Shown one piece after another: positions 12,573 through 19,604 of a DNA stretch of 20,370 bases (position 1 is its first letter; each line of letters opens with the position of its first letter). This DNA comes from DATLFQ01 sp035540915. Lineage in GTDB: Bacteria > Actinomycetota > Acidimicrobiia > Acidimicrobiales > GCA-2861595. Below the pieces are notes generated by a model that worked only from the letters and a program-made list of their open reading frames with translations, was not told where the DNA came from and made no database searches. The DNA is taken from assembly GCA_035540915.1 (NCBI GenBank), contig DATLFQ010000040.1, forward strand, positions 1 through 20,370, in the 5' to 3' direction. A program made the position numbers and the translations under genes.

Positions 12573-13967
12573 GTGACCCGCCGGCGCCGGCGCAGCACCT
12601 CGACCAGCCGGTTCGGGGTCGGGCGTCGGGAGAACCACGACGCGTCCGGGTTCTACGAGCGCTTCCGCCCGCCGGTTCTGTCGGCCGACGAAGCCGTCCG
12701 TCCGCCGTTCGAGCTCTCCCTCGACGAGGCCCTGGTCCACGGCGACGCCCGCGCCATGGACCTGCCGACCGGCTCGGTGGCCCTGGTCGTCACCTCGCCG
12801 CCGTACTTCGCCGGCAAGGCGTACGAGGAGGCGCTCGGCCAGGACGGCGTCCCCGGCTCATACCTCGACTACCTGGCCATGCTGCACGCCGTGTTCGCCC
12901 GCTGCGTCGAGGCGCTCGAGCCCGGCGGCCGCCTGGCCGTGAACGTGGCCAACCTGGGTCGGCGCCCCTACCGCAGCCTGTCGGCCGACGTCATCCGCAT
13001 CCTCCAGGACGACCTCGGCCTGCTGCTGCGCGGTGAGGTGGTGTGGGTGAAGGCGGCCGGCGCCTCCGGATCGTGCGCCTGGGGTTCGTACCGCTCGCCC
13101 ACCAATCCGGTGCTGCGCGACGTCACCGAGCGGGTGGTCATCGCCTCCAAGGGCCGCTTCGGCCGGGCGCAGGGCGTCGACGCCCGGCGGGCCGCAGGAC
13201 TGCCGTGGCGGTCGTCGCTGTCGACCGACGAGTTCCTGGAGGCGACCCTCGACGTATGGAGGATCCCGCCCGAGCGGGCCAGCCGGGTCGGGCATCCGGC
13301 GCCCTTCCCGGTCGAGCTGCCGCAGCGCCTCATCGAGCTCTACACCTTCGAGGGCGACCTCGTGCTCGACCCGTTCCTGGGCGTGGGCTCCACCGCGGTC
13401 GCCGCCGCCCGGCTCGGTCGCCGGTTCGCCGGCTACGACACCGACGGCGACTACGTCGAGACCGCTCGCGCCCGGGTCCGGGCCGAGCTGGCCACGCTCG
13501 CGCGGCCCGGTGCCGGTCCCCGCGCCGGGACCTCCGCCGTTGCCATGGCCGAGCAACTCTTGCGGGACAGCGGTTTCTCGATCCGTCACCGCCGCCACCC
13601 GGTTCCTGCCCTCGGGCTGTCCATCGACCTCGTCGCCGAGGACGGCGCCGGAGACACGTGGTACTTCGACGTCAGCGGCTCTGTCACCGTCGCCGACGCC
13701 GGCCTCGCATCGTCCGACGCGCTGTGGAGGTGCCTGGGCCGTGCCGCGGTACTGGCGTCCCAGACCGCCGCCCCGCCCCTGGTCGTGCTGACGACCCAGC
13801 TCCCGCCCCGCCGCAGTGCCGGCGACAAGGCCCTGCGGGCCGCCGGCCCCGCCGCCGTGTTCGACGCCGTCGAACTGGCGTCGCCAGAAGACGCCGACCG
13901 CCTGGCCCTCTATGCCAAGGGCAGCCACCGCGACCGTCCCGCCCCGGGGTTCTGGCCGGCGCCGTGA
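12573..13967 (+). CDS. Beta-class DNA methyltransferase fused to a PD-(D/E)XK-like C-terminal domain
   Basis: The product has 464 residues. The methyltransferase part carries the catalytic motif VTSPPYF (TSPPY, 74-78) before the SAM-binding motif DPFLGVGST (266-274), the beta-class order used by N4-cytosine or N6-adenine enzymes. The TSPPY form favours N4-cytosine but does not prove it. Residues about 325-450 form an extra domain: helix AEQLLRDSGFSI, strand SIDLVAE (D352), strand TWYFDVSGS (D366, S368), helix LWRCLGRAAVLAS and strand PLVVLTTQL. This resembles the Mrr-like nuclease fold, but the usual (E/Q)-x-K is D-x-S, so cleavage activity is doubtful. No separate restriction or specificity gene is adjacent. 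The GTG start follows TACGGT. Confidence 0.85.
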   Translation: MTRRRRRSTSTSRFGVGRRENHDASGFYERFRPPVLSADEAVRPPFELSLDEALVHGDARAMDLPTGSVALVVTSPPYFAGKAYEEALGQDGVPGSYLDYLAMLHAVFARCVEALEPGGRLAVNVANLGRRPYRSLSADVIRILQDDLGLLLRGEVVWVKAAGASGSCAWGSYRSPTNPVLRDVTERVVIASKGRFGRAQGVDARRAAGLPWRSSLSTDEFLEATLDVWRIPPERASRVGHPAPFPVELPQRLIELYTFEGDLVLDPFLGVGSTAVAAARLGRRFAGYDTDGDYVETARARVRAELATLARPGAGPRAGTSAVAMAEQLLRDSGFSIRHRRHPVPALGLSIDLVAEDGAGDTWYFDVSGSVTVADAGLASSDALWRCLGRAAVLASQTAAPPLVVLTTQLPPRRSAGDKALRAAGPAAVFDAVELASPEDADRLALYAKGSHRDRPAPGFWPAP

Positions 13968-13980
13968 CCGGCACACGGAA

Positions 13981-14057
13981 TGGTGGAGACGATGGGACTC
14001 GAACCCACGACCCCCGCCTTGCAAAGGCGGTGCTCTAGCCAGCTGAGCTACGTCCCC
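13981..14057 (-). tRNA. tRNA-Ala (anticodon TGC)
   Basis: The acceptor stem GGGGACG (14057-14051) pairs with CGTCTCC, with one G-U pair. The anticodon stem CCGCC/GGCGG holds the loop TTTGCAA, giving TGC. The T arm is GTGGG-TTCGAGT-CCCAT. The discriminator A is followed by an encoded CCA (13983-13981), unlike the Leu and Ile tRNA genes here. It converges on the methyltransferase gene and matches the gyrA-ileT-alaT arrangement of mycobacteria. Confidence 0.96.
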
Positions 14058-14134
14058 GCGACCTGCTTCTGCGACAGTGCGAGCGAGCACCGTCTCGGAC
14101 GATGATGCCACCGCCGGGGACTGCCGACGCGCCC

Positions 14135-14308
14135 CTAGGCCACCGAGCTCGGCTTGGGTACCACGCGGCCATGACCGTGGTCCTTGAACGCAGCCTGGGC
14201 CGCCCGCACCACCTCGGGCGGCGCCGTCGCCGGGCGCAGCAGGAGGGCGCGCAGGGCGGACTCCAGCGCCTGTGTCGCCGCCTCCTCGTCGGTGCGGTTC
14301 TCGGGCAT
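14135..14308 (-). CDS. Small hypothetical protein, 57 residues
   Basis: This short frame begins MPENRTDEEAATQALESALR and ends KPSSVA. It is mostly helical, with an acidic first third and a basic His/Lys tail. I do not recognise a family. It has strong third-position G/C bias and an AGGGAGGGG Shine-Dalgarno immediately before the ATG at 14308. A TTGACA -35 lies upstream on the same strand. The upstream continuation of the frame lacks coding bias. It could be co-transcribed into tRNA-Ala downstream. It may bind nucleic acid or a protein partner, but nothing in the sequence proves this. Confidence 0.6.
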   Translation of the reverse strand: MPENRTDEEAATQALESALRALLLRPATAPPEVVRAAQAAFKDHGHGRVVPKPSSVA

Positions 14309-14338
14309 GCCCCTCCCTGACGGAAGAGACGTTCGACC

Positions 14339-14629
14339 ATGTCCGTTGATACAGAATTTGTCAAGAATCTTGGCTTCGACGGGTGCTTCGGGGCCGAGGC
14401 CGCCGGGTACACGGCGCCCATGGCTGAGGACGAGGCCGTTCCGACCCACACCGCCGCCGCCGAGGACGAGTCGCTGCTCGAGCGGCTCCGGGGCATGCCG
14501 GTCGGGGTCGAGGATCCCACCATCGTCGGGGACGTCGGGCCGGCGGACGTGCCGCCGGGTCCGGACCCAGTGGCGCCAGACGACGGAACCGGGAGTTCCA
14601 CCGTCGGCCCGGTACCGCCGGCACCGTAG
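14339..14629 (+). CDS. Small acidic hypothetical protein
   Basis: An open frame of up to 96 residues has high G/C at third positions from about 14366 to the stop. The product is rich in Asp, Glu, Pro and Gly, ends in GPVPPAP, and has no membrane segment or motif I recognise; it is probably disordered. The start is uncertain. The ATG at 14339 precedes an AT-rich stretch that looks like promoter rather than coding DNA. The ATG at 14420 gives a cleaner 69-residue protein, MAEDEAVPTHTAAAEDES onward, including one amphipathic segment (ESLLERLRGM). It is divergent from the 57-residue gene. Confidence 0.45.
   Translation: MSVDTEFVKNLGFDGCFGAEAAGYTAPMAEDEAVPTHTAAAEDESLLERLRGMPVGVEDPTIVGDVGPADVPPGPDPVAPDDGTGSSTVGPVPPAP
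14357..14362 (-). promoter_or_regulatory. TTGACA -35 hexamer for the 57-residue gene
   Basis: The minus strand carries a perfect TTGACA (14362 to 14357) in a local AT-rich island. At a 17-base spacing, a weak -10 CATGGT lies at 14339-14334. The Shine-Dalgarno and ATG at 14308 follow. The same island forms an imperfect dyad, TTGATACA/TGTCAA, that could also serve the divergent gene. Confidence 0.4.
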
Positions 14630-14655
14630 GTCGGGCCGCTCGCCGCCGCGGGCTG

Positions 14656-15663
14656 TCAGGAAGCCCGGCCGGCGTCGCGGCCCGTGAAGGTGGCAGCGCG
14701 GACACCGCGACGGGCCAGCTCCTGCAGGAGTGAGAGCGGTTCGGGCACCAGCGATGCCAGCCCGGCAGCGCCGGGGCCGGCGATACGGCCGGCCTGCACC
14801 CAGGAGGCGACGACACCGGCCACGACGCCGGCAGCCAGGGCGGGACGGTCGAGCGCCCCGAGCACCACCGAGTCGGTGACAGCGCCCCGCCGCCCGCGCA
14901 CCTCCACCCACACAGCACCCATCAGGCCCTCCGCCGGGGGCCGGCGCAGCGGCGGAAGGCGCCGCAGGGCACGATCGCGGCGGGAGGCGCCGATCCGGGT
15001 GGACACCCGGGCCACCCCCGGGAACGCCGGGACCAACAGCGCGGTGTCGCCGACGTCGGCGGGGTAACAGTCCCTGCCGGCGATCGGCTCGGGGAACCAG
15101 CGCAGTTCGCCGCCGCTCCGGCGAGGTGGCGGAGCCCATTGGCCGTCACGCCAGTCGAGCCCCGGCCCGGCAGCGTGGGCGGCGACGATGTCCCTGGTGC
15201 ACGCCGGCCCACCCGAGCCCACCCTCGCCACGTGGATCTCCTCGATGACGTCGAGCCCGTCGGCGGCATGACGGGCCAGCAGGCAGCTCAGGCCGGGTGC
15301 GAAACCGGCACCGGCCACGACGGTGCGGCCAGCCCGCCGGGCGTCGTCGTCGAGTGCCAGGAGCGCCGCCACGCCAGCCCTCGACCCGGTGGTCGACACG
15401 ACGTCACCTCCGCCGTCCAGAACCTCCTCGGCCCAGCGCCGGTGATCTCCCGGCACCGCCAGCACGGCGACGCCCGGCGCGGCTGCACGAGCCTCGGACC
15501 ACGTGGCCACGCGTGCGATCGGCCCCAACGACTGGGCGACCGCGTCGGCTCGCGGTGCCGCAGCATCGACCACCAAGACCTGCTCGAACGCCTCGGCACC
15601 GACCAACTGCCGTGCCGCCCGGGCGCCGACCGCACCGGCCCCGACGACGACCGCGACAGCCAC
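14656..15663 (-). CDS. Rossmann-fold NAD(P)-binding protein, saccharopine dehydrogenase-like
   Basis: The product has 335 residues. It opens with a strand-loop-helix AVAVVVGAGAVGARAARQL carrying GxGxxG (G8, G10, G13), then VLVVDAAAPRADAVA, the acidic end of the second strand expected for dinucleotide binding. Other family-like segments are VVSTTGSRAGVAALLALDDDARRAG and VVAGAGFAPGLSCLLAR, similar to saccharopine dehydrogenase-type oxidoreductases. The substrate is unknown; a lysine-pathway role is not supported because the C-terminal domain is short. The GTG start at 15663 follows directly after the TGA of the 48-residue gene, so translation is probably coupled. Confidence 0.7.
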   Translation of the reverse strand: MAVAVVVGAGAVGARAARQLVGAEAFEQVLVVDAAAPRADAVAQSLGPIARVATWSEARAAAPGVAVLAVPGDHRRWAEEVLDGGGDVVSTTGSRAGVAALLALDDDARRAGRTVVAGAGFAPGLSCLLARHAADGLDVIEEIHVARVGSGGPACTRDIVAAHAAGPGLDWRDGQWAPPPRRSGGELRWFPEPIAGRDCYPADVGDTALLVPAFPGVARVSTRIGASRRDRALRRLPPLRRPPAEGLMGAVWVEVRGRRGAVTDSVVLGALDRPALAAGVVAGVVASWVQAGRIAGPGAAGLASLVPEPLSLLQELARRGVRAATFTGRDAGRAS

Positions 15664-15810
15664 TCAGCGCAGGTCCGGTCCGGACAACTCCCGCCAGCTG
15701 CCTTCGTGGGTTGCACCGTCGCGACGGCCTCGCCGCCGGGACACCGCCGCCAGTCCGGCGAGGCCGGCGAGGCCGAGCGTCACCACCGCCCGCCGCACGA
15801 GAGCACCCAC
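15664..15810 (-). CDS. Small single-helix membrane peptide, 48 residues
   Basis: Reading the minus strand from the GTG at 15810 gives a 48-residue frame ending in TGA at 15664. Residues 8-23 (AVVTLGLAGLAGLAAV) are a short hydrophobic helix, followed by the basic stretch SRRRGRRD and a polar tail ending SGPDLR. Third positions are almost all G or C. TAGGCT lies 7 bases before the GTG, the same leaderless arrangement as at neighbouring genes. The next gene starts with no spacer after its stop (TGAGTG), so the two form an operon. The positive-inside pattern suggests a C-terminal cytoplasmic side. The function is unknown. Confidence 0.6.
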   Translation of the reverse strand: MGALVRRAVVTLGLAGLAGLAAVSRRRGRRDGATHEGSWRELSGPDLR

Positions 15811-15817
15811 GTCTTCG

Positions 15818-15823
15818 AGCCTA
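15818..15823 (-). promoter_or_regulatory. -10 element of the 48-residue gene and dehydrogenase operon
   Basis: The minus strand reads TAGGCT, 7 bases before the GTG at 15810. The 165 bases between it and tRNA-Ile (15824-15988) show no open frame with coding bias and no clear -35. Confidence 0.45.
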
Positions 15824-15988
15824 CGCGAAGGCGTGCGCCCAGCCCCGTGCGAACAGGTGGGCGAGCGGACATGCGCTCGATTCCGGAACGTCCCCGGCCT
15901 CGTCGTCGCCGGGGCGCCCGACGGGTCCTGGCGGACGATGCCGGCATCACCGCACCCCGCCTGACCTGCGGGTCGGCGTTTGCGGGAG

Positions 15989-16062
15989 TGGGGCTAGATG
16001 GAGTCGAACCATCGACCTCAGCATTATCAGTGCTGCGCTCTAACCAGCTGAGCTATAGCCCC
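15989..16062 (-). tRNA. tRNA-Ile (anticodon GAT)
   Basis: The acceptor stem GGGGCTA (16062-16056) pairs fully with TAGCCCC (15996-15990). The anticodon stem CAGCA/TGCTG encloses CTGATAA, giving GAT. The T arm is GATGG-TTCGACT-CCATC. The discriminator is A and CCA is not encoded. It starts 16 bases after the DUF3566 stop on the same strand, as in the mycobacterial gyrA-Rv0007-ileT order, and may be co-transcribed with that gene. Confidence 0.96.
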
Positions 16063-16078
16063 GAGGGAACCAGCGACG

Positions 16079-16456
16079 TTACCGGACGGGCCGCCGGTCA
16101 GCTTCGTCGTCGTCGAGCGTCACCTCGATGCCGCCGACCACATCGGAGGTGAGGTTGTAGAAGACGGCCATCATCACGTTGGCACCGGTACCGACCAGGA
16201 CGAGGACAGCGCCGCCCACCACCGCCGTCCGCAGGGCCACGCCCCCACTGAGCTGGAACGAGTCGAACGCGAAGAGTTCCTTGATGAACTGCTCGACGTT
16301 GTCGGTCACCCCTGTCGTGGCGGCCGCGATCCACAACAGCAGCCCGGCGACGAGGCCGACCAGCAGCATCGAGCCGTAGAACAGCGCCGAGAAGCGCAGG
16401 ACCGTCCACGGGTCGACCCGGTGGACCACCCGCCGGGTTCCGCGTGCCTGTGCCAC
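16079..16456 (-). CDS. DUF3566 membrane protein (Rv0007-like)
   Basis: The product has 125 residues with two transmembrane helices at about 24-46 and 76-99, joined by an outer loop containing VTDNVEQFIKELFAFDSFQLSG. The segment RRVVHRVDPWTVLRFS before helix 1, and ANVMMAVFYNLTSDVVGGIEVTL after helix 2, are the conserved DUF3566 signatures. The acidic C-terminus ends LDDDEADRRPVR. The family occurs almost only in Actinobacteria, directly after gyrA; its role is not established. Unlike M. tuberculosis Rv0007 it has no long Pro-rich N-terminal region. The GTG at 16456 is chosen because TACCGT lies 6 bases upstream and the family similarity begins there. Confidence 0.85.
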   Translation of the reverse strand: MAQARGTRRVVHRVDPWTVLRFSALFYGSMLLVGLVAGLLLWIAAATTGVTDNVEQFIKELFAFDSFQLSGGVALRTAVVGGAVLVLVGTGANVMMAVFYNLTSDVVGGIEVTLDDDEADRRPVR

Positions 16457-16460
16457 CCGG

Positions 16461-17045
16461 TCACGGTAGCCCCGCCGCCTGGCCTTCCCCACACAGCTCG
16501 AAGTGACCGGGGAGCGCCCGAGGGTAGGGGCGGCACAGCCCGGCGCGGCTGGCCACCGTGAGCAGTCGCTCCACGAACCCGGGCGCGACGTCCACGGCCA
16601 TACCAGCCCACCGGCGGGGCGCAGCCGGCTGCGGTCCGTCGCCGGCCGGCGCGGCAACCGTCGGCACCGGCGTGCCCAGCAGCTGGGCGGCCCGGGCGAG
16701 GGCGGCTCGCAGCCCCGGGGCCGGCCCGCCGTCGTCACCGCCGGCCCGGCGAGCGCGGGCTCGGGCGACGGCGGCGCCCAGTTCGACCTCCACCTCGGCG
16801 TCGCTCCCCTCGGCCTCGTAGTGCACCACCCGGCCGCCGTTGTGGCGGGCCAGTTCCCGGGCCGCAGCCGGGCCGGCGGCCGCGCCCGCCAACGCGGCCG
16901 CATCGGCCGCCGTGACCGCCCGGGCCCGGGCCACCGCCGCCCCACCGAGGCGCCCCACCAGGATGCTGGCGGCCCCGGCCGCCACCACGATGACGGCCAG
17001 GAGAGGCACCACCTGGCCCCCGTGCCCCCGTCGTTCCGTTCCCAT
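16461..17045 (-). CDS. TadE/TadG-like pilus-assembly-type membrane protein
   Basis: The product has 194 residues. The N-terminus GHGGQVVPLLAVIVVAAGAA, followed by ARARAVTAADAAALAGAAAG, matches the Flp pilus-assembly TadG-like motif: a Gly-Gln before a single helix (about 11-33) and then an Ala-rich segment with RA-x-TAADAAAL. The rest is Ala/Arg-rich, with a C-terminal Cys pair (GLCRPYP, FELCGEG). Such proteins normally sit in tad loci; here the gene lies alone between gyrA and DUF3566. A GGGGAGGA Shine-Dalgarno 9 bases before the ATG at 17045 fixes the start. Its stop is 4 bases from the DUF3566 start. Its role is unknown. Confidence 0.65.
   Translation of the reverse strand: MGTERRGHGGQVVPLLAVIVVAAGAASILVGRLGGAAVARARAVTAADAAALAGAAAGPAAARELARHNGGRVVHYEAEGSDAEVEVELGAAVARARARRAGGDDGGPAPGLRAALARAAQLLGTPVPTVAAPAGDGPQPAAPRRWAGMAVDVAPGFVERLLTVASRAGLCRPYPRALPGHFELCGEGQAAGLP
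16463..16468 (-). promoter_or_regulatory. Possible -10 element of the DUF3566 gene
   Basis: The minus strand reads TACCGT, 6 bases before the GTG at 16456. It overlaps the stop codon of the TadG-like gene. The spacing equals that at crgA. Confidence 0.35.
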
Positions 17046-17126
17046 TGCGACCCGTCCTCCCCGGGCGCGGCGCGCCCGATTGCGTTGCGAGAGAAGGGAA
17101 GTACGGGGGCGCCCGGCGCCCGAGAA

Positions 17127-19574
17127 TCAGGCGTCGACGACGTCGTCGACGGCCAGGATCGGCGCCACCGAGGCGACGGTCTGACCGGCGTCGAGGTTCA
17201 TCACCCGCACCCCGGTGGCGTCGCGACCCTGCGAGGCGATCTCCCGCACGTTCATGCGGATGGTCACACCCGTCGAGGAGACGAGCACGATCTCGTCGTC
17301 CAGGCCCACCATGAAGGCGGCCACCACCCCGCCCCGGCGGGCGGTGAGCTTGATGCCCTTGACGCCCATGGTGCCCCGGCCCTTGCGGGGAAAGCGGTCC
17401 AGCTGGCTGCGCTTGCCGTACCCGTTCGAGGTGACGATCAGGATCGCCGCGTCGTCGCGGGCCACGTCGCACGACACCACCTCGTCGCCCGCTCGCAGCC
17501 GCATGCCGATGACGCCCTGGGCGGCCCGGCCCGTCGGGCGGACCTCGGACTCGTCGAAGCGGATCGTCATCCCGTCCCGGGACACCATGAAGATGTCCTC
17601 GGACCCGCTGGTCTGGATGACCCGGACCAGCTCGTCACCGTCACGGAGGGTGATGGCGATGAACCCGTCGCGGCGGGACTTGTCGTACTCCGAGAACGAC
17701 GTCTTCTTCACCTGGCCCAGGCGGGTGGCGAAGAACAGGCAGCGCTGGTCGCTGAAGTCCCGCGTGTCGATCAGGGCCTGGACGTGCTCGCCGGGCGCGA
17801 GGGGCAGCAGGTTGACGATGGCGGTGCCGCGGGCCGTGCGCTCCTTCATCGGGATCTCGTGGGCCTTGAGCCGGTACACCTTGCCGCGGTTCGAGAAGAA
17901 CAGCAGGAAGGCGTGGGCCGTGGTGTGGACGACCCGGGCGACCAGGTCCTCCTCCTTGAGGCGGGCGCCCTGGATCCCCCGGCCGCCCCGGCCCTGGGTG
18001 CGGAACGACCCGGCGGGCACCGTCTTCACGTAGCCGGCCCGCGTCATGGTGACGACCAGCGGCTCGTCCTCGATGAGGTCCTCGACACCGATGTCGCCGG
18101 GGTCGTAGGTGATCTCGCAGCGCCGAGGCGTGGCGAACTTGGCCCGCACCTCGGCCAGCTCGGTCTTGATCACGCCCCGAAGCCGGCCGGGGTCGGACAG
18201 GATGGCCTCGAGCTCGGCGATGGTCTCCCGCAGCTCGGCCAGCTCCTTGTCCAGCTCGGCCCGGCCCAGGCGGGTCAGCCGGCCGAGGGTCATGTCGAGG
18301 ATGTGATTGGCCTGCACCTCGGTGAAGTCGAACGGAGGCGCCATGAGGCCCTCACGCGCCTCGCCCCGGTCGGCCGACGCCCGGATCAGCGCCACGATGG
18401 CGTCGATCATGTCCAGGGCCTTGAGCAGTCCCTCGACGATGTGGGCCCGGTCACGGGCCTTCTTCAGGCGGAACTGCGAGCGCCGCGTGATCACCTCGAC
18501 CTGGTGGTCGACGTACGCAGACAGCATCTGGGCGAGGTTCAAGGTCCGGGGGATCCCGTCGACCAGTGCCACCATGTTGACGCCGAAGCTGCCCTGCAAC
18601 GGCGTCTGCTTGTAGAGATTGTTGAGGACCACGTTGGCGTTGGCGTCGCGCTTGAGCTTCACCACCAGGCGGGTCGCGCCCTTGGCCGACTCGTTGTTGG
18701 CGTCGGCCACGCCGTCCAGCTCCCGGGCCTTCACCAGGTCGTCGATCTTGGTGAGGATGGTGTCGACCGAGGTCTGGTAGGGGATCTCGGTGGCCACGAT
18801 GTAGGTGGCCCCCTTCCGCTCCTCGATCTCCATCTTCGCCCGCACGCGGATCGAGCCCCGGCCGGTGCGGTAGGCGTCGAGGATGCCGGCCCGCCCGAGG
18901 ATGAGCCCGCCGGTCGGGAAGTCCGGCCCGGTCACGAACCTCATCAGCTCGTCGGGCGTGGCGTCGGAATGGTCGAGCAGGTGGATCGTGGCGTCGATCA
19001 CCTCGCCCAGGTTGTGGGGCGGGATGTTGGTTGCCATGGCCACGGCGATCCCCTGGCTGCCGTTGACCAGCAGGTTGGGGAAGCGGGATGGCAGCACCGT
19101 CGGCTCGGTGAACTCGGCCGAGTAGTTGTCGACGAAGTCGACGGTGTCCTCGTCGATCCCGGCGAGCATCTGCAGCGCCAGCGGCGCCAGCCGGCACTCG
19201 GTGTAGCGGCGCGCGGCCGGCGGGTCGTCGGGGGTCCCGAAGTTGCCGTGGCCGTCGATGAGCGGGTGGCGCAGGCTGAAGTTCTGGGCCATGCGCACCA
19301 GCGCCTCGTAGGCCGCGTCCTCGCCGTGGGGGTGGTACTTCCCGGTCACGTCGCCCACCACGCGGGCGCACTTCATGTGCGGGCGATCCGGGCGCACGCC
19401 GAGCTCGTGCATGGCGAACAGGATGCGGCGGTGCACCGGCTTCAGGCCGTCCCGGGCGTCGGGCAGCGCCCGGGAGATGATGATGGACATCGCGTACTCC
19501 AGGAAGGAGCGTTCCATCTCCTCCTGGATCTCGATGGGCTCGATGCCCTGGCTGCCGAAGAGGTTGTCGCTCAT
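17127..19574 (-). CDS. gyrA: DNA gyrase subunit A
   Basis: The product has 815 residues, a usual GyrA length. The breakage-reunion domain has Y124 in RRYTE as the DNA-linking tyrosine (E. coli Y122). The six-bladed C-terminal domain carries the GyrA box QGRGGRG, so this is gyrase rather than topoisomerase IV. It introduces negative supercoils with GyrB. The quinolone region reads HPHGEDAAYEALVRMAQ: D86 replaces E. coli S83 and E90 replaces D87. The loop before Y124 (GTPDDPPAARR) is one residue shorter than in E. coli and has Arg where Met usually precedes Arg-Tyr. The gene starts 30 bases after gyrB with no clear Shine-Dalgarno. Confidence 0.98.
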   Translation of the reverse strand: MSDNLFGSQGIEPIEIQEEMERSFLEYAMSIIISRALPDARDGLKPVHRRILFAMHELGVRPDRPHMKCARVVGDVTGKYHPHGEDAAYEALVRMAQNFSLRHPLIDGHGNFGTPDDPPAARRYTECRLAPLALQMLAGIDEDTVDFVDNYSAEFTEPTVLPSRFPNLLVNGSQGIAVAMATNIPPHNLGEVIDATIHLLDHSDATPDELMRFVTGPDFPTGGLILGRAGILDAYRTGRGSIRVRAKMEIEERKGATYIVATEIPYQTSVDTILTKIDDLVKARELDGVADANNESAKGATRLVVKLKRDANANVVLNNLYKQTPLQGSFGVNMVALVDGIPRTLNLAQMLSAYVDHQVEVITRRSQFRLKKARDRAHIVEGLLKALDMIDAIVALIRASADRGEAREGLMAPPFDFTEVQANHILDMTLGRLTRLGRAELDKELAELRETIAELEAILSDPGRLRGVIKTELAEVRAKFATPRRCEITYDPGDIGVEDLIEDEPLVVTMTRAGYVKTVPAGSFRTQGRGGRGIQGARLKEEDLVARVVHTTAHAFLLFFSNRGKVYRLKAHEIPMKERTARGTAIVNLLPLAPGEHVQALIDTRDFSDQRCLFFATRLGQVKKTSFSEYDKSRRDGFIAITLRDGDELVRVIQTSGSEDIFMVSRDGMTIRFDESEVRPTGRAAQGVIGMRLRAGDEVVSCDVARDDAAILIVTSNGYGKRSQLDRFPRKGRGTMGVKGIKLTARRGGVVAAFMVGLDDEIVLVSSTGVTIRMNVREIASQGRDATGVRVMNLDAGQTVASVAPILAVDDVVDA

Positions 19575-19604
19575 CGGTATGTCACTGGTCAGATCTCATC
19601 AGGG

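Noticed and set aside
12858..14111. 417-codon minus-strand open frame through tRNA-Ala and the methyltransferase
   Set aside because: It includes the tRNA, whose translated shadow appears as GDVAQLARAPPLQGGGRGFESH, and is antisense to the methyltransferase.
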